This document shows positions 10,971 to 19,868 of a stretch of DNA of 64,000 nucleotides, piece after piece. The notes beneath the pieces are model-generated. The model worked only from the letters and a program-made list of their open reading frames with translations, ran no database searches and was not told the DNA's origin. This DNA comes from JABFRG01 sp038210445 (GTDB lineage: Bacteria; Myxococcota_A; Polyangia; Polyangiales; Polyangiaceae): the NCBI GenBank assembly GCA_038210445.1, contig JBBQWQ010000012.1:62001-126000 (forward strand), in the 5' to 3' direction. The translations under genes and the position numbers were made by a program. Each line of letters begins with the position of its first letter. Position 1 is the stretch's first letter.

Positions 10971-11939
10971 ATGGATGCATTCGGAGCGTTTGGGCCGGCG
11001 TGGGAACGGATGCGGCGCATGCTCTTCGTGCGCTCCTCGGTGGGGGTGTGGTTCTCGTTCGGTCTCGCGTTCTTTCTCCAAGACTGCGTCGAGGGCGGTA
11101 ACGGCTACAACAACTACGGCGACGTGGGGTCGTTCGATCGAACGTTCTCGGAGCACGGCCCGCTGGCCAAGTACGAGGCCCGCGAGCTGTTGGTGATGGG
11201 CGCGGTGGCGCTGGTGATAGCTCTCTCGCTCGGGGTGCTCCTGGTGTGGCTCGGTTCCCGCGGCCAGGCGCTTGCCCTGCGCAGCGTCATGGCGGGTCGC
11301 ATCGACCTGGGCGCGCAATGGACCGAGACGCGCGCGGCGGGCATGCGGCTCTTCCGCTGGCATCTTGGGTTCGGTGGGGGCCTGCTGGTGCTGGCGGTCG
11401 GCGCGTTCATGGGCATGTGGCTGGTGGCGTCGTCGAACCAGGATTCGCCCGACACCCGCGCCGCGCTCATGCTGGGAACGCTGGCCGGCATCGGGCTCCT
11501 GGCGCTGCCGATGTTGGCGGTGCGCAGCGTGATGCGCAACTTCGTGTTCCCGCTGGTGGTCGCCAAGGGTCTCACGCTGGGCGGGGCGTGGAGATTGTTC
11601 TGGGGCGCCGCCCGCGGCCACCTGGGCGGTCTCGCGCTCTTCTTCGTGGCGCGCCTCGGCATCGGGCTCATGGGCATGATGGTGGCCATGGTCTCCATGG
11701 CTCTCACCTGCTGCATCGGAGCGCTCCCCATTCTGCACCAGACCATCATGGCGCCGTTCTACGTGTTCGAGCGCTCGCATGCACTCTACACGCTTGCTTC
11801 GCTCGGCCCCGAGCTTTCGCTCCTGGAGACGCCTCCCGACGAATTCGGCGGCTACGGCGTCTCCATGCCGGGCCCCTACTACGGCGACCAGGGTGCACCA
11901 CCACCTGCGGGCGGGTTCGGCGCGCCGCCTGGCGTGTAG
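10971..11939 (+). CDS. Integral membrane protein of unknown function
   Basis: This 322-residue protein has about five transmembrane segments (residues ~22-36, 75-95, 130-150, 162-182 and 225-255). The cytoplasmic N-terminus and the Gly/Pro/Tyr-rich C-terminal tail (PGPYYGDQGAPPPAGGFGAPPG) are soluble. The layout resembles DUF4013/DUF7544-type membrane proteins with ALRSVMAGR...GAWRLFWGAARG repeats, but I cannot name a function. It stands alone between the sigma factor gene and a group of minus-strand lipoproteins. Confidence 0.7.
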   Translation: MDAFGAFGPAWERMRRMLFVRSSVGVWFSFGLAFFLQDCVEGGNGYNNYGDVGSFDRTFSEHGPLAKYEARELLVMGAVALVIALSLGVLLVWLGSRGQALALRSVMAGRIDLGAQWTETRAAGMRLFRWHLGFGGGLLVLAVGAFMGMWLVASSNQDSPDTRAALMLGTLAGIGLLALPMLAVRSVMRNFVFPLVVAKGLTLGGAWRLFWGAARGHLGGLALFFVARLGIGLMGMMVAMVSMALTCCIGALPILHQTIMAPFYVFERSHALYTLASLGPELSLLETPPDEFGGYGVSMPGPYYGDQGAPPPAGGFGAPPGV

Positions 11940-11993
11940 GCCCTTCCGGACGGCCCGGCGTCGCGCTATAGACCGTGCCCATGTCGAAGCGGG

Positions 11994-12152
11994 GTGTGGT
12001 GGGCGTTCTCGCGTGCGCCGCTCGATCCGCGACTCCTCTCGGCGGGCAACCTATCGGTCATGGTGGAGATCACCCACCACAAGGCCGAAGGTGCCCCGTG
12101 GGGGCGCCTGCTCATCGTGGTGCTGGGCTTTCCCCGGCCGGCCTCGAAGTAG
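11994..12152 (+). other. Small open frame, coding status uncertain
   Basis: A 52-residue frame from GTG 11994 has normal-looking composition (LLSAGNLSVMVEITHHKAEG) and ends in a hydrophobic stretch, LLIVVLGFP. It has no good ribosome-binding site and no recognised homologue. It may be the eroded end of a gene or noise in the 220-bp space between convergent genes. Confidence 0.2.
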
Positions 12153-12160
12153 CGCTCGCC

Positions 12161-12370
12161 TCAACCGCCCAGCTCGCCGCACACCCAGGTGGCGCCCCGG
12201 CCGCACACGCACACCACCCCGATCGATGGGTACGGACAGACGAGACCGGGCTTCTTCGCGTTGCACTTGGAGCCGTCCTCGGGCTGCGCTGCCGGACACG
12301 CGCGCGGCTGGCGTCGCTGGGCGCCTCCACAGAGTAGGACGCCCAGCACGACGAGGATTCCGAGGACCAT
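12161..12370 (-). CDS. Small secreted cysteine-rich protein
   Basis: This 69-residue protein begins with a hydrophobic signal-like stretch (MVLGILVVLGVLLCGG) and then has six further cysteines, including LVCPYP and CVCGRGATWVCG. The C-x-C-G-x-G-x-x-W-x-C pattern recurs in small exported proteins of myxobacteria. The first cysteine could be a lipobox. It follows the 12.4-13.2 kb lipoprotein on the same strand, 44 bp away, and may be co-transcribed. ATG 12370 or GTG 12376 could be the start. Confidence 0.5.
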   Translation of the reverse strand: MVLGILVVLGVLLCGGAQRRQPRACPAAQPEDGSKCNAKKPGLVCPYPSIGVVCVCGRGATWVCGELGG

Positions 12371-12413
12371 GGGCACCGGAGCGCAACGCCGGTCCGCGCG
12401 CGTTCATTCCGCG

Positions 12414-13205
12414 TCAGCGCGCGCCTGCCGGGCACTTGACCGGCGACCAGCTCGAGAGATTGGTGACCGAGCCCCATTCGCTCGCGTAGGTGGACCCGCC
12501 GAGGTTCGTGTGGTTGATGGTGGCGTCGAAGCCGAAGCAGCCGCCGTCGATGCCGTCGCGCCGGGCCACAACCTTCACGCGCTTGAACTCCGCGATGGGG
12601 ATGCCGGCGCGGGAGCGCTCGATGATCCACTTGCTGTCGTCCAGCACCTGCACCGCAAGGAAGTGGAAGTGCTCCCGGGCCCGCAGATACGGGTGGTTGC
12701 GCACCTGGTCCGTGGCGGCCTTGGCAGCGGCCGGCGGCGCGGCCACCGTCCCGGTCCAGCCCGCGTGCTTCTCGGCCCCCTCGGCGATGGCGGCCTGGAT
12801 GCGCGCGTGCTCCTTCTCCACGTGCTCCTGCGCCCAGGCGCCGTCGACCGGCGTTCCCTCGCGCTCGAGCTGCGCCTGGTAGGCCACCAGATCGTAGTCG
12901 CCCTGGACGAAGGCGAGGTAGCCGCTGCTGGTGCTCGCAGTTCTCCGGGCGTGCTCCGCGAACGCATTCTTGCCCTTGTCGACCGGCGCGGGCGCCGAAG
13001 CAGCGGGCGCCGGGGCGGAGGCCGAGGCGGTGGTCACGGCGGTGGACGGGGCGGTGGACGGGGCGGTGGACGGGGCGGTGGCTGCGGAAGCGACCGGCTC
13101 GCTGCTGGCGGGCTTCGCCGGCTCCAGCGGTGCGCCGTTGACGCGCACCATTCCGCAGGCGCCGGTGCCGATGACGAGGAACGCGAGAAAGATCTGAGAC
13201 GACAT
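12414..13205 (-). CDS. Lipoprotein with Ala/Pro/Ser/Thr linker
   Basis: This 263-residue protein has a signal peptide and lipobox (FLVIGTGAC), then a low-complexity linker (about 30-75) with PSTA repeats. The folded part (about 80-263) contains GYLAFVQGDYDLVAYQAQLEREG and ends with a cysteine pair near GGCFGFDATINHTN and SPVKCPAG. It is most likely on the envelope. No family is recognised. Confidence 0.7.
   Translation of the reverse strand: MSSQIFLAFLVIGTGACGMVRVNGAPLEPAKPASSEPVASAATAPSTAPSTAPSTAVTTASASAPAPAASAPAPVDKGKNAFAEHARRTASTSSGYLAFVQGDYDLVAYQAQLEREGTPVDGAWAQEHVEKEHARIQAAIAEGAEKHAGWTGTVAAPPAAAKAATDQVRNHPYLRAREHFHFLAVQVLDDSKWIIERSRAGIPIAEFKRVKVVARRDGIDGGCFGFDATINHTNLGGSTYASEWGSVTNLSSWSPVKCPAGAR
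13039..13080 (-). repeat. 12-bp tandem repeat in a lipoprotein linker
   Basis: GCGGTGGACGGG is repeated about three and a half times. Read on the minus strand it codes for repeated PSTA and keeps the frame, so copy-number changes would be tolerated. Confidence 0.8.
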
Positions 13206-13476
13206 GAAAGCTCCCTTGAGGCGGCGCCAGAACGCGGCGCGCGGTTCGAAGAGAGCGTACGGAGCCGCCGACGGAAGCTTCCCCCTTTGCTGACTTTTAT
13301 ATCAACAGCTGGCCTTTCCGTAGAATATCGTTTGCATTATTGGTCTTTCGAGCAGTCGAAAAAGTCAGAACGCAGAAATACTCCGGGTCGCCAAGACCTC
13401 GCGCCAGCCCCTCACGCTTGGCACGAGGTGCTGTCGCGAGCCACTTCGGTTTACGAACCTTGCGCGATCTCTCACA

Positions 13477-14184
13477 ATGCCAGGCATGAACGATCTGTGG
13501 CAGCGACTCGAGGCGTGGGCGAAGAAGAGTGGGCGGACGTTGCGGCTCCGGCCAGGGGCCACGGAGAAGGCCATCGCCGCCGCCGAGAAGAAGATGAAGC
13601 TCACCTTCCCCGCGGACTTCCGCGCGTCGCTCCTCCTGCACGACGGCCAGCAGCGCAAGCCCGGGGACGATGATCCCGAGACGAGCACGCTCTTCGAGTG
13701 GATGCCCGGCAGCGGAGCGCTCGCCTCTCTCTCGGCGATCGTCGCCCAGTGGAAAGACGAGCGCGAGAACGACGAGGAGGAGGACGACGAGCCGGAGATC
13801 GAGGGCGGCGTCTACAACGTGATGTCACATCCGCGCCGCATCCCCATCGCTGGCTCCGAGTGGTGGGACGGCGACAACACCTACCTCGATCTCCACCCGG
13901 CGCCGAAGGGCAAGAGCGGCCAGCTCATCACCTTCACCTCCGAGTGCGATGTCGCCTTGCTCGGCACGAGCTTCCGCGCCGCGCTCGAGAGCTACGTGCA
14001 GGCACTCGACTCCGGCGACTGGGTCTTCGACGCGAAGAAGGGCTTCGTGCGCCACAAGAAAGAGAAGGCCGGCGACTTCCCTCATGAGGGCGAGGAGTTC
14101 GCCGCATACGTGAAGAAGCACGCTGGCGCGGCGAAGGCAGCCGCACCCAAAAAGAAGGCGGCCGCCCCCAAGAAGAAGGCCTGA
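13477..14184 (+). CDS. SMI1/KNR4 family protein with a lysine-rich tail
   Basis: This 235-residue protein shows the SMI1/KNR4 (SUKH) pattern: an N-terminal helix, LRPGATEKAIAAAEKKMKLTFP, then ADFRASLLLHDGQ, and later WWDGDNTYLDLHP. SUKH proteins often act as immunity proteins against contact-dependent toxins, but no toxin gene is next to it. The tail is a run of AAPKKKAAAPKKKA, which could bind nucleic acid or membranes. The start is ATG 13477; 13486 is an in-frame alternative. It is convergent with the TPR gene. Confidence 0.8.
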   Translation: MPGMNDLWQRLEAWAKKSGRTLRLRPGATEKAIAAAEKKMKLTFPADFRASLLLHDGQQRKPGDDDPETSTLFEWMPGSGALASLSAIVAQWKDERENDEEEDDEPEIEGGVYNVMSHPRRIPIAGSEWWDGDNTYLDLHPAPKGKSGQLITFTSECDVALLGTSFRAALESYVQALDSGDWVFDAKKGFVRHKKEKAGDFPHEGEEFAAYVKKHAGAAKAAAPKKKAAAPKKKA

Positions 14185-14195
14185 AGCGTCGTGCC

Positions 14196-14828
14196 TCAGG
14201 TCAGCTGAGGCAGCGTCAGCTTCGCCATCGACTCGGCGGCGAAGGTGCAGCGCGGGTCGGCGAGGAGATCTTCGACGAGCTTTCGCGCGCGGGCCTTTTC
14301 GCCTCGACGGTCGAGCAGGAGCGCCAGGTTCAGGACGACGATCCCGTACGTCTCATCGTCCGGATTCGCCGCGAGCGCGCGTTCGAACGCGGCGAGCCGA
14401 TGGTCGTCGTCCTCGAGGAGCGACGCGAGCTCCTTCCACCCCGGCGCGAAGCTCGGGAACCGCTCGGTGATCGACGCGAGCGCGGCATGCCGGTCGTGGG
14501 GCTCCGCCCACTCGAGCAGGATGAACGCTTTGCTGAACCCGTCCGGGAGCTCTCCGCAGCGCTCGCGTCGAATCATGTGGAGCGACGTCTTCGCGGTCAT
14601 GAATCCGCGCGGCGCAAGGCGATCGACCTCGGCGTACCACTGCTCGGCGAGGTCGATGCGATCGGCGAGCAGGTACGTGAACGCCATGTCGTAGGGCGGA
14701 TAAGGCCACGACGGCGCGAGCTCGTTCGCCCGCGCGAACGACTCGAGCGCTCGCACGGTGTTGCCCGCACCGCCCGCGGCGCGACCTTCGTCCTGGAGTC
14801 GCTGCGCCTCTTTCGGAACGTCCGCCAC
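14196..14828 (-). CDS. Tetratricopeptide-repeat protein
   Basis: This 210-residue soluble protein is made of TPR-like helix pairs: NTVRALESFARANELAPSWP, RIDLAEQWYAEVDRLAP, and DHRLAAFERALAANPDDE followed by RGEKARARKLVEDLLADP. It has no signal peptide. TPR proteins serve as scaffolds. Its stop lies 11 bp from the stop of the SMI1/KNR4 gene, and the two could be functionally linked, but the convergent arrangement does not prove it. Confidence 0.75.
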   Translation of the reverse strand: MADVPKEAQRLQDEGRAAGGAGNTVRALESFARANELAPSWPYPPYDMAFTYLLADRIDLAEQWYAEVDRLAPRGFMTAKTSLHMIRRERCGELPDGFSKAFILLEWAEPHDRHAALASITERFPSFAPGWKELASLLEDDDHRLAAFERALAANPDDETYGIVVLNLALLLDRRGEKARARKLVEDLLADPRCTFAAESMAKLTLPQLT

Positions 14829-14958
14829 GTGTCAGGTATACCAGATGCGATCCGGAGCAGCGAGTGGACCGAGCACAGGCAAGTAGGCCCCTCGGGGACC
14901 ATGGTCTTCGGCGCGACTAGGGGGTACGCATGCCGCCCCAGGAGTCGTCGTCTGCTGC

Positions 14959-15024
14959 TCATTCGCGGTGCACGACGTCGCCGGTGCCGCCCACCTGATA
15001 CGCCGAGACCCGGCGCTCGAGGCC
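14959..15024 (-). pseudogene. Stray 3' fragment of nrdB
   Basis: The 50 bp at 14971-15020 match 16711-16760, the 3' end of the nearby nrdB, at 44 positions and on the same strand. The fragment reads ERRVSAYQVGGTGDVV, against ERRVSAYQVGVTGDVV at the NrdB C-terminus, and is closed by a TGA on each side in the same frame. It is a remnant of a second nrdB or of a local duplication. Nothing else in the 313-bp space 14829-15142 looks coding. Confidence 0.75.
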
Positions 15025-15142
15025 TCCTCGTCACCGCTTCGAAAGCGATGCGCGCTGGCGCGCGCCGTGAGAACATCATTCTGGATTTCAGCGAGTTACG
15101 CGCCTTGCGCTCGTGCGGCGGCTGCTTGCGCGTAGTGAGCGC

Positions 15143-15934
15143 CTATCTCGCTGCGGACGGCTGCGACCAGTCGACCACCCGAAGCGCGACGAACGGAACG
15201 AAATGTTTCGTGTTGGCCGTGACGACGGTCAAGTTTGCAAAATAGGCCGTCGCCGCGATGACCCCGTCCTCGATGGAGATCGAGGTGCCCTTGGCCTCCA
15301 ATCGCGCTCTCTCGGCGAGCACGCGGCGGCGCAGGAGGAGAAGCAGCAGGACCGCTGAGGCAGCCAGCGCTGTACCGCCCCCGCTGTCGTCTCTTGCGGT
15401 GGCGCATCCCGCGCGCAGGTCACGGCTCGCGAGGGCCGCGTCGATGAAGGTACGCTCGCCATAGACCAGGTCGGAATCCCCGTAGTCTCGGCAGTTGGCC
15501 GGGCCGGAGGACGTGACCGCCGCGAGCTCGCCATCCACGAAGCCGCCGCCGCCGGAGTCGCCCGTGCAGGTGGCCTCCGGATAGCGCACGCGATTGCCAT
15601 CCCGGGCCAGAATGGGCACGGAGCGCTCGCGGCGCTCGCCCGTGGAGGTGCCATCCTCAGGGTCGGTGCGGCCGAAGCCCACGATGCGAAGACCGTCGGT
15701 GGCGACCACGGGTGCGGACCGAAGGCGGGCGGGGGCAACCGTCGCCGGCGTTTCCAGGAAGACGATGGCGAGATCATGCACGTAAATGCCGGGGCGAAAC
15801 TCCGGGTGGCGCAGGTACCCTGCGCTTCTCGGGGTCTCCGCGCAGTGCTTCACGTCGGTACCTACGCACACCGAGTGGAACGCCGGGGCGTCGTTCGGTC
15901 CGACGCACGGCCAAGCTCTCGGCGGGGCGCCCAT
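15143..15934 (-). pseudogene. Beheaded trypsin-like protease joined to the tail of a PIN-domain (VapC-like) toxin
   Basis: The 263-codon frame begins inside a trypsin fold. The catalytic Asp54 (VHDLAIVFL) and Ser127 (TCTGDSGGGG) are present, but the N-terminal half with the signal peptide and catalytic His is missing, and an in-frame TGA lies just upstream. Residues 185-204 are a Gly-rich stretch plus LLLLLLRRR, the usual sorting/anchor end of such proteases. Instead of stopping, the frame continues into EAKGTSISIEDGVIAATAYF and LTVVTANTKHF, the last third of a PIN ribonuclease with two of its acidic-site positions (Asp223, Asn241). It is probably inactive on both counts. Confidence 0.7.
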
Positions 15935-15972
15935 GCGCGCGAGGAGGGCTCACAGCGCCACGGCAACCCGCT

Positions 15973-16605
15973 TCAGTCGTCGCCGGTCCGTGCGTCCGCC
16001 GGTCGCGGTGCATCTCCCGGCACGTCGAAGGCGCCTTCGTAGATCGCTTCGACCGAGAGCCCTGCGCCGTTCGAGAGGCGCACCACTCCGCCGCTCTCCA
16101 CGACACGGTAGTGCCAGGAGCCGTCGGCGTCGGCGCTGCGGCGGTAGTGCTCCACACGGGCCGCCCCTTGCGAGACGAGCAGGTAGTCCGTGAGCGTTGG
16201 GACGGCCCCGTAGGCGGACCACTTCTCGCCGCGGTCGAACGCCTCCGTACTTCCCGAAAGCACTTCAACCACGATGCTCGGGTTCAAGAGTGTCGCACCT
16301 TCGGTCTTCACGCCTCCGCAAGCCACCACAACGTCGGGGTACACGTAGCTCTCGCCGAGCTTCACTCGCTGACCCGACGAGAGCACCTGACAGCCTCGCC
16401 CTCGCATCGCCCCGCGAAGCTCCGCGCCAGCCGACATCGCGAGCAGGTTGTTGCGCGGGCTCCCGCCGGCCATCGCGAACACCTCTCCGCGGTGGAGCTC
16501 GTGTTTTTCCTTCTGCTCCGCCTCCCACGCGCGGTACTCCTCCGCGGTCATCGGCACCGACGAGCGGTCAATGGCTGCGTAGCCCGTAACGAGAGGGTAC
16601 CGCAC
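15973..16605 (-). CDS. Uma2 family endonuclease-like protein
   Basis: This 210-residue protein fits the Uma2/DUF820 PD-(D/E)XK group: MTAEEYRAWE, the YPDVVV strand with the active-site Asp, and PSIVVEVLS with the following Glu, then FDRGEKWSAYGAVPTLTDYLLV. These proteins are common in multicellular bacteria, and their targets are unknown. The GTG at 16605 is the first start; ATG 16551 (MTAEEYRAWE) is an alternative. It lies between the degraded protease and nrdB, in the same direction. Confidence 0.8.
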   Translation of the reverse strand: MRYPLVTGYAAIDRSSVPMTAEEYRAWEAEQKEKHELHRGEVFAMAGGSPRNNLLAMSAGAELRGAMRGRGCQVLSSGQRVKLGESYVYPDVVVACGGVKTEGATLLNPSIVVEVLSGSTEAFDRGEKWSAYGAVPTLTDYLLVSQGAARVEHYRRSADADGSWHYRVVESGGVVRLSNGAGLSVEAIYEGAFDVPGDAPRPADARTGDD

Positions 16606-16692
16606 AAAAGGCGCTCCGGCCAGGCGCCGCCGCCACAGTCAACGCACGCCAAAGCAGGATTGGCGCCACGATCGCAAGACCGGCCCCCGCGC

Positions 16693-17730
16693 TCAGAACG
16701 CAGCGTCGAGCACGACGTCGCCGGTGACGCCAACCTGGTAGGCGGAGACGCGGCGCTCGAAGAAGTTGGCGACCTCCTGCACGTCCTGGAGATCCATGAA
16801 CGAGAAGGGGTTCTTCGCCGCGTAGCGCTTCTCGAAGCCGAGCGTGGCCAGCCGCTGGTTGGCGCAGTACTCGAGGTACTGCCGCATGTCCTTGGGTGAG
16901 AGACCGGCCACGCCCTGCCCCAGCAGGTCTTCGGCGAACTGCATCTCGCAGTCGATGGCCTGGTCGATCATCGCCCGCACGTCGGCCTCCAGCTCCGCGT
17001 CGAAGAGCGCGGGCTCCTCCTCGCGAATGGTGCGCACGGTCTCGAAGGCGAAGGCCATGTGCGCGCTCTCGTCGCGGAACACCCAGTTGGTGCCTGCGGC
17101 GAGCCCGTGGAGCAGGCCCTTGGAACGGAGAAAGTACACGTAGGCGAAGGCGGCGAAGAAGAAGAGGCCTTCCACGCAGGCGGCGAAGCAGATGAGGTTC
17201 AACAGGAACTTCTTGCGATCGGCGGCCGAGGTGAGCCGCTGCATGTCGCCGGCGCTCTCCAGCCAACGCTGGCAGAACTCGGCCTTGGCGCGGATCGACG
17301 CGATGTTGTCCACGGCCGCGAAGGCCCGGTGGCGCGCCTCGGGATCGGGCACGTAGGTGTCGAGCAGCGTGAGGTAGAACTGCACATGCAGGGCCTCTTC
17401 GTAGAGCTGCCGCGAGAGGTACATGCGGGCCTCCGGCGCGTTGATGTGCCGGTAGAGCGAGAGCACCACGTTGTTGGCCACGATGGAATCGCCGGTGGCG
17501 AAGAACGCCACCAGGCGCTCCACCAGGTGCCGTTCGGCGGGCGTGAGCTTGTTCTGCAAGTCGCCCACATCGGTGGCGAAGTCCACCTCCTCGACGGTCC
17601 AGGTGTTCTTGATGGCGCCCCGGTACATCTCGAAGAACTTCGGATACGACATGGGCCGCAGCGTGAGGCAGAAGCCGGGGTCGAGGATTCGGGCGGGCCG
17701 GGACGATCCGCTGGTGAACGCGGCGCTCAT
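16693..17730 (-). CDS. nrdB: Ribonucleoside-diphosphate reductase, beta subunit
   Basis: This 345-residue protein is a complete class I R2 subunit, which makes the di-iron/tyrosyl radical needed by NrdA. Iron ligands are visible in YEEALHVQFY (Glu, His), CVEGLFFFAAFAY (Glu) and RDESAHMAF (Glu, His). The Tyr four residues after the first His is the expected radical tyrosine. The ATG overlaps the nrdA stop by 4 bp (ATGA), so the two were one operon. The partner nrdA is broken, which leaves this intact subunit without a local partner. Confidence 0.95.
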   Translation of the reverse strand: MSAAFTSGSSRPARILDPGFCLTLRPMSYPKFFEMYRGAIKNTWTVEEVDFATDVGDLQNKLTPAERHLVERLVAFFATGDSIVANNVVLSLYRHINAPEARMYLSRQLYEEALHVQFYLTLLDTYVPDPEARHRAFAAVDNIASIRAKAEFCQRWLESAGDMQRLTSAADRKKFLLNLICFAACVEGLFFFAAFAYVYFLRSKGLLHGLAAGTNWVFRDESAHMAFAFETVRTIREEEPALFDAELEADVRAMIDQAIDCEMQFAEDLLGQGVAGLSPKDMRQYLEYCANQRLATLGFEKRYAAKNPFSFMDLQDVQEVANFFERRVSAYQVGVTGDVVLDAAF

Positions 17731-19294
17731 TGGCAGGCCTCGCAGGACTCGGGGTTTTCCAGGGAGCAGGCGATGGCCGCCGCGTCCTTCTCCTTCACCG
17801 CGGGCGGTGACGGCGTCCAGCCAGAGGAAGCGCGGGGATCCCCCTGGGGGTCGCTGGCCGCGGGCATCTCGCTGACGGTGGTCTTCGCGATGCGCGTGGC
17901 CGGCCGCGAGCGTAGGTAGTACGTGGTCTTCAGGCCCTTCTTCCAGGCGTAGAAGTACATGCTCGAGAGCTGCCCGATGTTGGGGCTCTCCACGAACAGG
18001 TTCAGCGACTCTGGGCCAGGGTTCGCATCATGCGTGCGTACAGGTCGCGCGCCTTTACGGTGCGCTTGGCCAGACCGGCCGCTTCCGCCTCCAGATAGCG
18101 CGCCTCGAAGGCCTCGCCGTAGAGGTCGGGAAGGTCCGACACCGTCTTGGGATCGAACAGGCTCCACTCGGCGTCTTGCTCGACACGGCGCATGAAGAGA
18201 TCGGAGACCCAGTTGGCCAGGTTCAAATTGTGGGTGCGGCTGGCTTCGTCGCCGGTGTTGTCGCGCAGCTCGAGGAACTCCTCGATGTCGGCGTGCCACG
18301 ACTCGAGATACACGCAACATGCACCCTTTCGCTTGCCGCCCTGATTCACCGCTGCCACCGAGGCGTCGAGGGTCTTCAGCCAGGGAACGATGCCGCTGGA
18401 GTGCCCGTTGGTGCTCTCGATGAGCGAGCCACGGGAGCGCACCCGGTGGTAGGCGAGGCCGATGCCGCCGGAGAACTTCGAGAGCATGGCCACGTCGGTG
18501 TAGCGCTTGTAGATGTCTTCCAGGTGATCGCTCGGCGAGTCCAGGAGAAAGCAGCTCGAGAGCTGCTCGTGCCGGGTGCCGGCGTTGAAGAGCGTCGGCG
18601 AGCTCGGCAGATACGAGAGCGACGAGAACAGTCGGTAGAGATCTTGCGCCTCGGCCACCGTGGCGGAGAGGGCGCAGGCGACGCGCAGGAAGAACTGCTG
18701 CGGGGTCTCGATGACCAGCCGCGTGACCGGGTGCTTGACCAGGTAGCGATCGTAGACCGTGCGCAGGCCGAAGTACTCGAAGTGGCGATCGCACTCCGGG
18801 GCGATGGTGTCGTTGAGCTTGCGCGCGTTCTGGGTGACGAAGGCGAGCAGCCGATCGTTCAACAGGCCGAGCTCGTGGCCCACCGCGATGGACTGCGAGA
18901 AGGCGAAGATGCCCTGGTTGCGCACTTCCTTGTCGACGAAGGTGGCGAGCAAGCTGCCCGCGAGGCGCGCGTACTGCGGCTCTTCGGCGATGAGCGCAGC
19001 GGCCGTCTGGATGGACAGCTGATCGAGCTCGCGGGTGGTGGCGCCGTCGTAGAGGCCGCTGATGGTCTTGGTGGCCACGCGAAGGGCGTCCACGTCCGGA
19101 AGACCGGCGCAGGAGCGGCTGACGGCGCGGACGATCTTGCCGAGGTCCACCGGCTCCGTCTGTCCGTTGCGTTTGCGCACGCGCATGGTGGTGGCCACCG
19201 CGTCGAGGCCCGGGGCCTCGCTCGGATCATGGGACGCACGGGTACGCACCGGCAACGAAGCTCCGTTGCCGCTCTTCACGGTCTCGCTGAACAT
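17727..19294 (-). pseudogene. nrdA: Ribonucleoside-diphosphate reductase alpha subunit with its catalytic core deleted
   Basis: The first 430 codons (19294-18002) are normal NrdA: an ATP-cone (MRVRKRNGQTEPVDLGKIV), then SYLPSSPTLFNAG and the SSCFLLDS cysteine. At ...ARMMRTLAQS the sequence jumps to ESLNLFVESPNIGQLSSMYF in another frame. The C-terminal part then runs through KKGLKTTYYLRSRPATR to the final CEACQ. Compared with the 760-residue family about 290 codons are lost, including the radical-loop NxCxE motif, and the frame shifts. GAGGAG precedes the ATG. It looks non-functional, unless the deletion is an assembly error. Confidence 0.85.
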
Positions 19295-19868
19295 GATTGT
19301 CTCCTCGGTCGGGCGCGCGGCGGCGCTAGAATGCGTGCCGCGCTGGATGGCGGGAGCGAGACGTCGACGGGGAACGCGCGCCTTCATCGGCCCGTGCTCC
19401 CGGTCGACCTCTGGCCCGCTTGCTTGCAGGGCGCAACTCGCGAGCAACGGGGAAGTGGGAAGGAGAGCGCGGCGCGTGAACGCCACACCAACCTTGCCGC
19501 CTCCCGCGAGGCTCTCGAGGTCGAACCGATGGCGGATGTCTCTCCGCCTTCGGATGTCGGCAGGTCTTCGGGCTCACGAGCGCTCCCTGCGCGTGCGCGC
19601 CGGGCTTCCTACTGTCCACCGCTTCCCGAAGCTGTCTCGAATACCGCTGCGGGGCAGCCCCGGCATCGAACCGGGTTCCCTATTAAGCCTGGGCATTTGC
19701 CCAGGCACCAACACTGCCCCAACGTATAGTAGGGATGCGTTCAGTGTCAACTAGATGTTGTGGGTATCCGGCGGCTTGCGGGTCCATCGGCAAGACCATG
19801 GAACTCTTGATGTTGCCGCCGGTGGATGGGCCCCACGACGCGAATCCACCTGTGGTGAGATGCGCGCC
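19295..19868. other. Divergent intergenic region nrdA-ppc
   Basis: Apart from the riboswitch, the 574 bp hold a 260-bp leader between the riboswitch and nrdA with no gene, and about 145 bp before ppc that should contain the promoters of both directions. I see no further motif. Confidence 0.6.
19555..19722 (-). ncRNA. Cobalamin riboswitch upstream of nrdAB
   Basis: Read on the minus strand, the segment has the conserved blocks in order: GGCAGTGTTGGTGCC (19718-19704), AATAGGGAA, CCGGTTCGATGCCGG, GCTGCCCCGCAGCGGTA (the B12 box), and GAGCCCGAAGACCTGCC (19575-19559). A GGCGGA/TCCGCC hairpin follows at about 19530-19550 and may belong to the expression platform. Adenosylcobalamin riboswitches of this kind switch off class I nrdAB in Streptomyces when a B12-dependent class II enzyme can take over. 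The same logic probably applied here. Confidence 0.9.
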
